A DNA stretch of 64,000 bases from Micromonospora antibiotica (GCF_017599305.1 NZ_JAGFWR010000006.1:62001-126000), one strand, 5' to 3'. Positions 1-7,943 are shown, counted from the first letter of the stretch. Notes: generated by a model not told the origin, from the sequence alone. Translations and numbers: made by a program.

Positions 1-330
1 CCCCGGCCCGGTGAGCACGAGCAGGCAACCGCGCCCGTCGGCCGGGTCGGGTGCGCGGCGCAGCAGTCCGCGCGCTTCCATCCGGCTGGCGTGCCGGGAC
101 AGCCGGCTGCGCGACCAGCCCATCTTGTCGGCCTGCACGCCGAGGGTGCTGGACTGCGCGGGCTGTTCCGACAGGGTGCTCAGCACCTCGTAGTCGGCCT
201 CGGACAGGCCGATCGCCGCCAGGTCGTGCGCGGTGCCGGCCTGGACGGCGACCATCACGCGTCGCAGGGCCCGCCAGGCGCGTTCCTCGGCGGGCGTCAG
301 CCACCGCACCGACCCCGACTTTGTTGACAT
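1..330 (-). CDS. MarR family transcriptional regulator (3' end cut by window edge)
   Basis: The minus strand is open from an ATG at 328-330 to the window edge (110 codons, begins MSTKSGSVRWLTPAEERAWR). The segment DLAAIGLSEADYEVLSTLSE, then DKMGWSRSRLSRHASRMEARG and RRAPDPADGRGCLLVLT, is a MarR winged helix: helix 1, the recognition helix with the wing, and the DxxDxRG-type wing turn. MarR proteins are dimeric repressors, often of the divergent gene, released by phenolic or oxidant ligands. Here the divergent gene encodes a flavin reductase fusion, which fits redox or aromatic stress; that link is inference. The start is supported by a -10 element (TAGATT, 342 to 337 on the minus strand) six bases upstream of the ATG, meaning a leaderless message. 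The C-terminal dimerisation helix lies outside the window. Confidence 0.85.
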   Translation of the reverse strand, partial: MSTKSGSVRWLTPAEERAWRALRRVMVAVQAGTAHDLAAIGLSEADYEVLSTLSEQPAQSSTLGVQADKMGWSRSRLSRHASRMEARGLLRRAPDPADGRGCLLVLTGPG

Positions 331-369
331 GTAATCAATCTAGCATCTAGCCTTCGTTTCCATGTCAAC
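323..369. promoter_or_regulatory. Symmetric divergent leaderless promoters with MarR-type operator
   Basis: GTTGACATG (323-331) and CATGTCAAC (361-369) form a perfect 9-bp inverted repeat. For the rightward gene, TTGACA (324-329), an 18-bp spacer and TAGCCT (348-353) lie 8 bases before ATG 362. For the leftward gene, TTGACA (368 to 363, minus strand), a 20-bp spacer and an extended -10 TGCTAGATT lie 6 bases before ATG 330. Each -35 box therefore sits inside codons 1-3 of the opposing gene. TTGA-N7-TCAA at 324-338 resembles a MarR operator half-site pair covering the leftward start. Confidence 0.7.
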
Positions 370-1426
370 GAAACCGCTCCGTATCCTCGCGCTGACCTGC
401 GCCACCCGTCCCGGCGCACTCGGTCCCGCCGTGAGCCGGTGGCTGCTCGACGCGGTCACCCCCCGGGCTGCGGCACTCGACGTCGAGGTGGTCCCGGTGG
501 CGCTCGGCGACCTTGACCTGCCGTTCCTCGACGAGGAGGAATCACCGTCGTCGGGCGTCCACCGGCACGACCACACCCGCCGGTGGAGCGCGACAGTCGA
601 CGCGGCGGACGGATTCGTCACCGTCACCCCGGAGTACAACCACGGGATGCCGGCGACGCTGAAGAACGCGCTGGACTACCTCGCCGTCGAGTGGGCGTGG
701 AAGCCGATCGGTTTCGTCAGCTACGGCCACACCTCGGCCGGCACCCGCGCCGTCGAGCACGCCAAGCAGGTGGTGACCGCCCTGCGCATGGTCCCGACGG
801 GCACCACGGTCGCCGTCCGCATCGGCGACGCCGTACGCGACGGCCGGCTGCGGCCCGATGCCGAACGCGACGCGGCCGGTGCCGCCCTGCTGGACGAGGT
901 GGTCCGGCTCGCCCACGCCCTGCGGCCGATGCGCGAACGCGACCGGGCCACCCCCGGCCCGCTACCCGGCTCCTACGCCCGACGGCTGACCGGCGACGAC
1001 GCGCCCGAGGTCACCGTGCTGCAACGGTGCTGCTGGACGGAGGAGGCACTGGTCAACGACACCCTGGCCATCCCCCCGCTGCACGAGTCGGTGCCGGAGG
1101 TGCGGCAGTGGTTGGCGGACTGGCACACGATCGGCCTCTGGCGCGACGGTCGACTGCTGGGCATGGTGCGGATCCGCACCGACGGCACCGACTGCCACCT
1201 CGGGCGGCTCGCCGTCGTACCCGACCTGCGCGGTCGGGGGCTGGGCCGGTGGCTGCTGCGCGCCGCCGAGGCGACCGCCGGGCCGCAGTGCCGCCGCATG
1301 CTGCTGTTCACCGGCGTCCGGAGCCGGCGCAACATCGACCTCTACCAGCGGATGGGCTACCGGCCGGTGCCGGTGGCCAGCCCGGACGGCACCGTCTGCC
1401 TCGCCCGGGACCTGTCCGACGGCTAG
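362..1426 (+). CDS. NADPH-dependent FMN reductase fused to a GNAT acetyltransferase
   Basis: 354 residues in two domains. Residues about 5-185 form a flavodoxin-like NAD(P)H:FMN reductase (FMN_red family), shown by the opening strand ILALTCATRPGALG and by the family signature TPEYNHGMPATLKNALDYL at about 89-107. Residues about 205-354 form a GNAT N-acetyltransferase, with LGRLAVVPDLRGRGLGRWLL as the acetyl-CoA pyrophosphate-binding motif A and IDLYQRMGYRPV as the usual C-terminal motif. The first domain would reduce FMN, quinones or azo compounds with NADPH; the second would acetylate an amine. The fusion suggests that a reduced product, for example an arylamine from a nitro or azo compound, is then N-acetylated; this is inference. 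The gene is leaderless and divergent from a MarR regulator. Its stop abuts the stop of the convergent VOC gene with no gap. Confidence 0.8.
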   Translation: MSTKPLRILALTCATRPGALGPAVSRWLLDAVTPRAAALDVEVVPVALGDLDLPFLDEEESPSSGVHRHDHTRRWSATVDAADGFVTVTPEYNHGMPATLKNALDYLAVEWAWKPIGFVSYGHTSAGTRAVEHAKQVVTALRMVPTGTTVAVRIGDAVRDGRLRPDAERDAAGAALLDEVVRLAHALRPMRERDRATPGPLPGSYARRLTGDDAPEVTVLQRCCWTEEALVNDTLAIPPLHESVPEVRQWLADWHTIGLWRDGRLLGMVRIRTDGTDCHLGRLAVVPDLRGRGLGRWLLRAAEATAGPQCRRMLLFTGVRSRRNIDLYQRMGYRPVPVASPDGTVCLARDLSDG

Positions 1427-2137
1427 CTAACCCAGGGTGGCCGCCAGCGCGGCGGCGTTCTCCCGGGCGGACGCGACCCGTCGCGCCTCGTCGGCGGTGA
1501 GCACCACCCGCCCGGCGCGGTCCAACAGCTCGGCCGCGGTCGCCGGGTCGTCCAGGCCCAGCGCCAGTTCCGCACGGTAGACCAGGGCCTCCACGTGGAC
1601 GACCGGGTCGTCGGCCGCGCCGGGGCGGGCCAGGGCGCCGTCGAGGATCCGGACGGCCTGACGCAGGTCGCCCCGCGAGTCGGCCTGCACCACGGCGTCG
1701 GCCAACGCCCGGGCCAGCCGACCGACGGGCGGTGCCGACGAAGCGCCACCCCGGTGGACGACACGGACCCAGTTGCCGCCCGGGTCGACGATGCTGAACC
1801 CCGTCACCCCGTCGGCGTTACGCCGCGCCCGGGGCCGGGTCATCCGGGGCCGGCCCGACACCGGCACCCTGCCGTAGGCGGCGCGCAGTCCGGCGGCGAA
1901 CGCCCGGTGCATGCCCTCGATGTCGGGGGTGACGACCAGGCACGAGCCGTACGACTGCTCCGGGTCGAAGCCGGCGAGCTCGAAGAAGTGCAGGCACAGG
2001 TCCTCCCATTGGACGACCACGTACGGGTTGGGTCGGCGTTGCCGGTAGGTGGTGTGGAAACCGAGCGCCTCGTAGAAGGCGAGGGTGTCGTCGATGGAGG
2101 CACAGGGCAGCAGCGGAACGGTCACCTCGTCGGCCAT
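1427..2137 (-). CDS. VOC (glyoxalase/bleomycin-resistance) protein with helical C-terminal extension
   Basis: 236 residues. Residues about 5-128 form a vicinal-oxygen-chelate domain: LLPCASIDDTLAFYEALGF at the start, YVVVQWEDLCLHFFE in the middle, and GFSIVDPGGNWVRVVHR as the closing strand. Such domains either coordinate a metal for lyase/dioxygenase chemistry or bind drugs without catalysis; which applies here cannot be told. Residues about 140-236 are Ala/Leu-rich helices with TPR-like spacing (RAVRILDGALARPG, YRAELALGLDDPATAAELLDRAG), an unusual appendage for a VOC protein. GGAGG lies directly before the ATG, and TAGAAC sits six bases upstream of it, so the start is supported either way. 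Confidence 0.75.
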   Translation of the reverse strand: MADEVTVPLLPCASIDDTLAFYEALGFHTTYRQRRPNPYVVVQWEDLCLHFFELAGFDPEQSYGSCLVVTPDIEGMHRAFAAGLRAAYGRVPVSGRPRMTRPRARRNADGVTGFSIVDPGGNWVRVVHRGGASSAPPVGRLARALADAVVQADSRGDLRQAVRILDGALARPGAADDPVVHVEALVYRAELALGLDDPATAAELLDRAGRVVLTADEARRVASARENAAALAATLG

Positions 2138-2236
2138 GCCTCCGTTCTACGCAGGTGACACCGCCCGACGCACATGGAATTGACCTTTCGTCCAGATCGG
2201 ACACCCGGACGGTGGAGGTGGGTCGGGCGGTGCGGG

Positions 2237-3373
2237 TCAGCGGGAGCCCGCGCCGCCTCCTGTCGTCCCCGCACGGCCCTGCCAGTCCTCGGCCGAGGTG
2301 AACGGCACGGGGTGGGGTCGCCGCACCGTCGTGCCCAGTGCGATCCGCCGGCCCTCGGCCGCCGACCGCAGCAGCCCGGTCATCGTGTCGAGGACGTGCA
2401 ACGCCAGGTCACCGCCCGCCCGGGGGGCCCGGGTGGCGTCGGCCCGGACCGCGTCGATCAGCCCTAGGCCCCGGGCACCGGCCTGGTAGCCCGCCGACGG
2501 GGCGAGCACCTGCCAGCCGTCGCCGCCGAGCGGGCACAGCCGGACCTCGCCGTCGAAGTAGTTCGGGTCGGGTACGGCGAGGGTGCCGGTCTCCCCGTGC
2601 ACCTCGATCGGCGCGGCCGTCGTGGTCACCCCCTCGAAACTGGTGGTGATGGTGGACAGCACCCCGCTGTCGTGTTCGAGCACGCCCGACACGTGGGTGT
2701 CCACCAGAACGGGGACGCGCTCGCCGAGGCGCGGGCCGTTGCCGATGACCCGTTCCGGGCGCAGCCGGCTGGCCGCCCCGGTCACCGCGCGCACCGGACC
2801 GAGCAGGTGGATCAGCGCCGACAGGTAGTAGGGGCCCATGTCCAGCAACGGGCCGCCACCCGGGGCGTAGTAGAAGTCGGGGTGGGGATGCCACCGCTCG
2901 TGCCCGGGGGTGACCATGACGGCCGAGGCGGCCAGCGGACGCCCGATCAGCCCGTCGTCGATCGCCGCGCGGGCCGTCTGGGTGCCGGTGCCCAGGACGG
3001 TGTCGGGCGCGCAGCCCACCCGCACCCCGGCCGAGGCGGCCCGGTCGAGGACCGTGCGGCCCTGCGGCAGCTCCACGGCGAGCGGTTTCTCGACGTACAC
3101 GTGCTTGCCGGCGTCGATCGCGGCGAGCGAGACCTCCACGTGGGCGGCGGGGATGGTGAGGTTGAGCACCGTCTGCACGTCGGGGTGGTCGAGCAGGCGC
3201 GCGACGCTCATCGCCTCGGCGTCGGGGAGGGTCGCGGCGGCCGCGGCCGACCGGTCGGCGTCGAGGTCGGCCACCGCGACGATGCGCAGCTCGGGGTGGT
3301 GGGCCAGGGTGTCCAGATAGGCGCGGGAGATGACCCCGAGCCCTACGACGCCGACGCGGTGCGGGTCGCCCAC
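2237..3373 (-). CDS. Gfo/Idh/MocA family oxidoreductase
   Basis: 378 residues from GTG 3371-3373, preceded by AGGGG. The N-terminal Rossmann fold has VGVVGLGVISRAYL (GxGxxx NAD(P)-binding turn), AVADLDADR after the second strand, and the family signature EKPLAVEL (the EKP lysine, about residue 95). The C-terminal half is the alpha/beta substrate domain with DMGPYYLSALIHLLG, typical of this family (G-G-x-x-x-D-x-G-x-H variants). These enzymes oxidise or reduce a hydroxyl on a sugar or inositol. The start lies 31 bp inside the upstream ThuA-like gene, so the pair is translationally coupled. In rhizobia a ThuA/ThuB pair, where ThuB is of this family, handles 3-keto-trehalose, so a 3-keto-sugar substrate is a reasonable inference here. 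Confidence 0.85.
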   Translation of the reverse strand: MGDPHRVGVVGLGVISRAYLDTLAHHPELRIVAVADLDADRSAAAAATLPDAEAMSVARLLDHPDVQTVLNLTIPAAHVEVSLAAIDAGKHVYVEKPLAVELPQGRTVLDRAASAGVRVGCAPDTVLGTGTQTARAAIDDGLIGRPLAASAVMVTPGHERWHPHPDFYYAPGGGPLLDMGPYYLSALIHLLGPVRAVTGAASRLRPERVIGNGPRLGERVPVLVDTHVSGVLEHDSGVLSTITTSFEGVTTTAAPIEVHGETGTLAVPDPNYFDGEVRLCPLGGDGWQVLAPSAGYQAGARGLGLIDAVRADATRAPRAGGDLALHVLDTMTGLLRSAAEGRRIALGTTVRRPHPVPFTSAEDWQGRAGTTGGGAGSR

Positions 3374-4053
3374 AGCATGCCCCTCTCGATGACGGTCCGC
3401 ACGGACGGGTGCTCCAGCACGTCGAGGCTGTGCCCGGGGGTCGTCACGACGACCCGGCCGGCGCCCCAGCGTCGGGTCCAGATCGCCGGCGAGGTGACCG
3501 GCCGGTGCCAGGGGTGCCAGTCCCGGGTGGGGTGGACGGTGGTGGCGAGGACGTCGACCAGGTCGTCGTGCAGCACCCAGTACTGCTCGGTGACCAGCTC
3601 GAAGTCGGCGATCCCGGCGGTGATCGGATGCTCCCGGCCGAGGTCGGTGACCGTCACCGTGTGCGGCAGGAAGTTGTCCTGCTCCCCGCCCTGCCGCTCG
3701 CAGGGCTCCCGCCCGGGGTGGGTCGCGAACTGGCCGCCCACCAGGTGCAGGTAGTCCGACGAGGCGCGGAACGCGTCCACGATGCCGCCGTGCCAGCCGG
3801 TCAGGCCCGTCCCGGCGACGACCGCCGCGCGCAGGCCGGCCACCTCGTCGGCGGTGATCTCGGCCATCGTCATGCACTGCACGACGAGGTCGGTGCCGGC
3901 CATCGCGTCGGCGTCGGCATAGACCGCGGTGGACTCCTCGATGCGTACGGAGTAGCCGTTGTCCTCAAGGAACGGCAGGAACAACTCCGTCGCCCGGACC
4001 GGCTGGTGCCCCTCCCAGCCGCCGCGAACCACCAGTGCTCTGCGCTGCGTCAC
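3343..4053 (-). CDS. ThuA-like (trehalose utilisation) domain protein
   Basis: 236 residues from GTG 4051-4053 with GGAGGGAG 6-7 bases upstream. The protein opens ALVVRGGWEGHQPVRATELF, then has VVQCMTMAEITADEVAGLRAAV and GTGLTGWHGGIVDAFR, the flavodoxin/glutaminase-like core of the ThuA family (PF06283), and ends with a conserved HP-x-W and TTPGHSLDVLEHP. ThuA domains have a class I glutamine amidotransferase-like fold, and several act on 3-keto-disaccharides. The gene is first in a two-gene unit with the overlapping Gfo/Idh/MocA oxidoreductase. An upstream in-frame extension to 4293 is Arg/Pro-rich, has no family similarity and was not used. Confidence 0.8.
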   Translation of the reverse strand: MTQRRALVVRGGWEGHQPVRATELFLPFLEDNGYSVRIEESTAVYADADAMAGTDLVVQCMTMAEITADEVAGLRAAVVAGTGLTGWHGGIVDAFRASSDYLHLVGGQFATHPGREPCERQGGEQDNFLPHTVTVTDLGREHPITAGIADFELVTEQYWVLHDDLVDVLATTVHPTRDWHPWHRPVTSPAIWTRRWGAGRVVVTTPGHSLDVLEHPSVRTVIERGMLWATRTASAS

Positions 4054-4213
4054 GCTCGCTCCCTCCACGGTCGACCGCCGGTCGGCCGGCGACGTGCCGC
4101 CGGCGGGCGTGCCGGCCGGGCACCGGAAACCGTACCCGGATCCGCCGACACGGTCGGCCCCGCGCGGATCACGGCACCGCCGACGGACCGGCCCCCGGTG
4201 GGTGGGATGCGGC

Positions 4214-4816
4214 TCAGGGCCGGGGCGTCCACGGGCGCAGGGCGACCTCGGTGGCCTGCTGGAGGGACGCGCGGATCGCGGCCGGGTCGGCACGGCGGCG
4301 CGGGTCCTCCAGGAGCGTGGTCAGGGCGGCGGTGGCCGCGCCGACGAACGCGCCGACCAGGGCGGCGGCGCTGACCTCGTCGAGGCGGTCGGGATAGGCG
4401 GCGGCGAGGTGCCGGGCGATCTCGCGTTGACTCTCCCACTGCAGTTGCAGGGACCGACCCCGGACGGCGGGTACCTCCATGGTCAGCCGGATCCGCAGTG
4501 CGGCGAGAGGACCGGTCATGTCCCCGCTCTCGTCGTTCGCCTGCCGCAGCGCGCGCAACAGCACCTCGGCCGGTTCCTCGCCCGGCGACCGGCCGGCGAT
4601 GGCGTCGACCGCGACGCGCACCCGACGGTCGGCCTCCGGGAAGAGCAGATCCTCCTTGCTCGGGAAGTAACTGAAGAAGGTGCGGGTGCCGATGTCGGCG
4701 GCGGCGGCGATCTCGGCGATGGTGGTCGCCTCGTAGCCCTGGCGTCCGAACAGGTCGACGGCGGCGTCGACGAGCGCCTGCCGGGTGCGGGCCCGCTTGC
4801 GGTCGCGGAGGGACAT
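4214..4816 (-). CDS. TetR family transcriptional regulator
   Basis: 200 residues. Residues about 5-55 form the TetR helix-turn-helix: RARTRQALVDAAVDLFGRQG, ATTIAEIAAAADIGTRTFFSYF, SKEDLLF. The rest is an all-helical ligand and dimer domain with no recognisable ligand motif. ATG 4814-4816 was chosen because TAAGGT (minus strand, 4828 to 4823) lies exactly six bases before it, as in a leaderless message; a GTG two codons upstream is the alternative. The gene is divergent from a flavin monooxygenase, and the 32-bp near-palindrome between them is the likely operator, so it probably represses that gene and itself. Confidence 0.88.
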   Translation of the reverse strand: MSLRDRKRARTRQALVDAAVDLFGRQGYEATTIAEIAAAADIGTRTFFSYFPSKEDLLFPEADRRVRVAVDAIAGRSPGEEPAEVLLRALRQANDESGDMTGPLAALRIRLTMEVPAVRGRSLQLQWESQREIARHLAAAYPDRLDEVSAAALVGAFVGAATAALTTLLEDPRRRADPAAIRASLQQATEVALRPWTPRP

Positions 4817-4845
4817 CGGCACACCTTAGCGCACCGAACGCAAAT

Positions 4846-4877
4846 CCGCACTCATTGCATTTCTGCACTGAGTGCGG
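4846..4877. promoter_or_regulatory. TetR operator candidate, 32-bp near-palindrome
   Basis: CCGCACTCA (4846-4854) and TGAGTGCGG (4869-4877) are perfect inverted arms, with an inner TGCA-TTTC-TGCA pair. Overall 13 of 16 positions per arm match. The site lies between the divergent TetR and monooxygenase genes. It covers a possible -35 (TTGCAT, 4855-4860) of the rightward gene, so repressor binding would block that promoter. Confidence 0.7.
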
Positions 4878-4890
4878 AAAAGTTCGGGTC

Positions 4891-6000
4891 ATGCGCACCG
4901 TACTCATCTCCGGAGCCGGCGTGGCCGGCCCGACCCTCGCCTACTGGCTGGCCCGCGCGGGGTGGCGGCCCACGGTGGTCGAGCGCGCCGCCGGGCAGCG
5001 CTCCAGCGGCAACCCGGTCGACGTCCGCGGACCGGCCCTGCCCGTGGTCGAACAGATGGGGGTGGTGGATGCCCTGCGGGCGGCGGCCACGCACGCCACC
5101 GGGCTGCGCATCGTCGACCCGGCTGGCCGGCCCGGTCGCCGCATCGCGATGCCCGCCACCCGCAGCCCGGCCGGCACGGCGGAGATCGAGGTGCCCCGCG
5201 CCGACCTCGCCCGCATCCTGCACGACGCGGCCCGCGACGACGCCGAGTTCCGGTACGACGACACCGTCACCCGACTCGACCAGGACCCCGACGGGGTGGA
5301 CGTCACCTTCGCCACCGGCCCGCCCCGCCGGTTCGACCTGGTCGTCGGCGCGGACGGACTACACTCGACGGTCCGCCGGCTCGCCTTCGGGCCGGAGCGC
5401 GACGTCGTCCGCCACCTCGGCCTCTACGTGGCCACCACACTGCTCGGCGAGGCACCGGAGCACCCCCACGACGTCCTGCTGCACAACACACCGGGCCGGC
5501 TCGTCGCGATCCACCCGGTCCGGGGCGAGGCCGGGGTCGCCTTCATCTTCCGGCACCCCGGCGTCGTCGACTTCGACCACACCGACGCGGCCCGGCACCG
5601 GCAGATCCTCACCGACGCGTACGCCCGGGAACGTGGCTGGCGGGTCCCCGAGCTGCTGGCCCGGGCCCGACAGGCAGACGACCTCTACTTCGACGCGGTC
5701 ACCCGGGTGGTGCTGCCGTGCTGGTCCAGCGGGCGGGTGACGCTGCTCGGCGACGCGGCGGCCTCGGTGTCGTTGTTCGGCGACGGGTCGAGCCTGGCCA
5801 TCGCCGGGGCCCGTACCCTGGCCGCCGCCCTCGCCGACAACGAACCCGCCGCCGCCCTGCGCCGCTACGAGGCCGAGCACCGACGCCGCACCGACCGTCG
5901 CGGGCGGACCACCGGCCTCGTGGCGTCGGTGCTGGTCCCGAGGAGCCGCCCGGGTGTCGCCGTCCGCAACGCGCTCGCCCGGTTGCTGCCGGCCGGCTGA
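4891..6000 (+). CDS. FAD-dependent monooxygenase (PHBH/Tet(X)-like)
   Basis: 369 residues. MRTVLISGAGVAGPTLAYWL is the N-terminal FAD-binding GxGxxG fold, VERAAGQRSSGNPVDVRG carries the acidic residue for the ribose, DLVVGADGLHSTVRRLAFG is the DG motif binding FAD and NADPH, and RVTLLGDAAASVSLFGDGSS is the GD motif contacting the FAD ribose. This is the single-component group A flavoprotein hydroxylase family, which hydroxylates aromatics and drugs (tetracyclines, rifamycins, polyketides). The substrate cannot be read from sequence. ATG 4891 is used rather than a start 12 codons upstream, because the upstream stretch is the operator palindrome and has no family similarity. Control by the divergent TetR repressor suggests induction by the substrate. 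Confidence 0.85.
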   Translation: MRTVLISGAGVAGPTLAYWLARAGWRPTVVERAAGQRSSGNPVDVRGPALPVVEQMGVVDALRAAATHATGLRIVDPAGRPGRRIAMPATRSPAGTAEIEVPRADLARILHDAARDDAEFRYDDTVTRLDQDPDGVDVTFATGPPRRFDLVVGADGLHSTVRRLAFGPERDVVRHLGLYVATTLLGEAPEHPHDVLLHNTPGRLVAIHPVRGEAGVAFIFRHPGVVDFDHTDAARHRQILTDAYARERGWRVPELLARARQADDLYFDAVTRVVLPCWSSGRVTLLGDAAASVSLFGDGSSLAIAGARTLAAALADNEPAAALRRYEAEHRRRTDRRGRTTGLVASVLVPRSRPGVAVRNALARLLPAG

Positions 6001-6070
6001 CCCCGGGAGGGCACCCCGACGACGCTGCCCACCCGCGCCGCCGGGGCACCGGACGGGTGCCCGCCGCCCG

Positions 6071-6082
6071 TACGATTTCCCC
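6071..6082 (+). promoter_or_regulatory. -10 element of a leaderless promoter
   Basis: TACGAT (6071-6076) is followed by six bases and then GTG 6083, the spacing of an actinobacterial leaderless transcript. It decides the start of the downstream histidine kinase. Confidence 0.6.
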
Positions 6083-7213
6083 GTGCGCGAGCTGCTGCGA
6101 TCCTGGTGGCGTGAGCCCCGTCCGGCACGCCCTGCACCGCACGGGTGGCGCGACGGGGCGCTGGTCGCCCTGCTCGCGGCGGCGGCGCTGGTGGAGGGGC
6201 TCGCCCGGTGGGGCACCCTGCCGCAGCCGGCGGCCGTGCCGGTCCTGATCGGTGCCGGTCTCGCCCCGGTCCTGCTGTGGCGGCGGAGCCGGCCGCTGCT
6301 CGTGACGCTCGTCGCCTTCCCGGTCTGCGCCGTCGGCGAGGTCGTCGTCGGTGGCGACCTCGGCCTGCACACGCTTGCCTACCTGCTGCTGGCGGTGTTC
6401 GCGCTGACCCGCTGGGGGTCGGGGCGGGAGGCGGGGTTCGGCGCGGCCCTCGTCGCCGCGAAGCTCACCTGGTCGACCGTGGTCGGCCACCTCGGCCCGG
6501 ACGACGCCCTGGGCGGGGCCGGGGTGGTCGCGGCGGCGCTCGCGGTCGGGGCCGCGCTGCGCTGGCGGGACCGGGCCCGACGGCGGGAGGTCGAGCAGGT
6601 GACGCTGCGCGAGCGGGAACGGCTGGCCCGCGACCTGCACGACACCGTCGCCCACCACGTGTCCGCGATAGCCGTCCGGGCCCAGGCCGGACTCGCCCTG
6701 TTGGAGACCCGGCCCTCGGCCGCCGCCGACGCGCTACGGCTGATCGAGACGGAGGCGAGCCAGGCCCTGACCGAGATGCGCACCCTGGTCCGGGCCCTGC
6801 GCCGCGACGAGCCGGCCGAGCGGGAGCCGAGCCTCCGCATCGCCGACCTGCGGCAGCTGGCGGACCGGACCGGTGACGGTCCGGCCGTCGAGGTGGACCT
6901 GGTCGGCGACCTGGACGGCCTGCCGGCCCCGGTGGCGGCCACGATCTGCCGGCTGGCCCGGGAGTCGGTCACCAACGCCCGCCGGCACGCCCGGGACGCG
7001 ACCCGGATCACCGTCCGGGTGGTGGTCGACGAGGACACGGTGCGGCTGCGGGTCTACGACGACGGTGTCGGCCCGCCGGCACCCGGACGCGACGGCTACG
7101 GGCTGGTCGGGATGCGGGAACGGGCCCACCTGCTCGGCGGCTCGCTCGACGCCGGCCCCGACCGGGACCACGGGTGGACGGTCACCGCCGCGCTGCCCCG
7201 GGCCGTGGCATGA
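6083..7213 (+). CDS. NarL-type sensor histidine kinase (HisKA_3)
   Basis: 376 residues from GTG 6083, chosen for the leaderless -10 TACGAT; an upstream extension to 5954 is Arg/Pro-rich without similarity. Residues about 20-160 hold roughly four hydrophobic membrane segments with little extracellular sequence, so this is an intramembrane-type sensor. The dimerisation/phosphoacceptor helix is LRERERLARDLHDTVAHHVS (phosphorylated His in LHDTVAHH), and the HATPase_c domain has ESVTNARRHA (N box) and DGVGPPAPGRDGYGLVGMRE (G boxes). It should phosphorylate the response regulator encoded next, whose ATG overlaps this gene's TGA (ATGA). Confidence 0.9.
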   Translation: MRELLRSWWREPRPARPAPHGWRDGALVALLAAAALVEGLARWGTLPQPAAVPVLIGAGLAPVLLWRRSRPLLVTLVAFPVCAVGEVVVGGDLGLHTLAYLLLAVFALTRWGSGREAGFGAALVAAKLTWSTVVGHLGPDDALGGAGVVAAALAVGAALRWRDRARRREVEQVTLRERERLARDLHDTVAHHVSAIAVRAQAGLALLETRPSAAADALRLIETEASQALTEMRTLVRALRRDEPAEREPSLRIADLRQLADRTGDGPAVEVDLVGDLDGLPAPVAATICRLARESVTNARRHARDATRITVRVVVDEDTVRLRVYDDGVGPPAPGRDGYGLVGMRERAHLLGGSLDAGPDRDHGWTVTAALPRAVA

Positions 7214-7881
7214 GCGGCAGGACCCGGGTACGGGTGCTCGTGGCCGACGACCAGGAGATCGTGCGGACCGGGCTGGCGATGATCCTCGCCGCGCAGCCCG
7301 ACGTCGAGGTGGTCGGCGAGGCGGCCACCGGGCAGCGGGCGGTCGAGCTGGCCCGGCGGCTGCGCCCCGACGTGTGCCTGTTCGACATCCGGATGCCCGG
7401 CGTGGACGGGATCGAGGCGACCCGGCTGCTGGCCGGTCCGGGGGTCGCGGACCCGATGGCGGTGGTGGTCATCACGACGTTCGACCTGGACGAGTACGTC
7501 TACGCCGCGCTGCGCGCCGGGGCCCGGGGCTTCCTGCTCAAGGACTGCGGCCCGGCCCTGCTCACCCAGGCCGTCCACGCGGCGGCCGCCGGGGACGCGC
7601 TGATCGCGCCGCAGGTCACCACCCGGCTGCTCCGGGCGTTCGCCGACGCCGGCCCGGCCACCCCGCCCCGCCAGCCGGTCGACCGGCTCACCGACCGGGA
7701 GGAGCAGGTGCTGGGCGCGGTGGCCCGGGGACGCACCAACACCGAGATCTCCGCCGAGCTGCACATCACGCTGAGCACGGTCAAGACGCACGTCGCCAGC
7801 CTGATGGCGAAGCTGGGGGCCCGTAACCGGGTCGAGGTCGCGATGTGGGCGTACGAGACCGACCGGCTGCGCGGCGGCTGA
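7210..7881 (+). CDS. NarL/FixJ-type response regulator
   Basis: 223 residues. The receiver domain (about 8-125) has VADDQE acidic pocket residues, phosphoacceptor Asp59 in LFDIRMPGVDG, the switch Thr in VVITTFD and Lys in FLLKDCG. The C-terminal LuxR/GerE helix-turn-helix (about 158-215) reads LTDREEQVLGAVARGRTNTE then ISAELHITLSTVKTHVASLM. It is translationally coupled to the upstream kinase and forms a two-component system with it. Targets are unknown. A TACTTTCG core (reverse orientation, 7936-7943) lies 55 bp downstream, ahead of the DUF2306 gene, and may be a target site. Confidence 0.92.
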   Translation: MSGRTRVRVLVADDQEIVRTGLAMILAAQPDVEVVGEAATGQRAVELARRLRPDVCLFDIRMPGVDGIEATRLLAGPGVADPMAVVVITTFDLDEYVYAALRAGARGFLLKDCGPALLTQAVHAAAAGDALIAPQVTTRLLRAFADAGPATPPRQPVDRLTDREEQVLGAVARGRTNTEISAELHITLSTVKTHVASLMAKLGARNRVEVAMWAYETDRLRGG

Positions 7882-7935
7882 GCCGATCCCCGACGGCGGC
7901 GTGGCCCCGGCGGGACGGTCGAGGGTGGACGCCGC

Positions 7936-7943
7936 CGAAAGTA
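7936..7943 (-). promoter_or_regulatory. TACTTTCG core motif, third copy
   Basis: CGAAAGTA here is the reverse complement of the TACTTTCG core found at 9445-9452 and 11325-11332. It lies in the gap between the NarL regulator and the DUF2306 gene, about 88 bp ahead of that gene's ATG. The GC-rich flanking arms of the other copies are poorly preserved, so the assignment is tentative. Confidence 0.3.

Noticed and set aside
5954..6082. N-terminal extension of the first NarL kinase
   Set aside because: Arg/Pro-rich stretch overlapping the upstream gene end; the TACGAT promoter supports GTG 6083.
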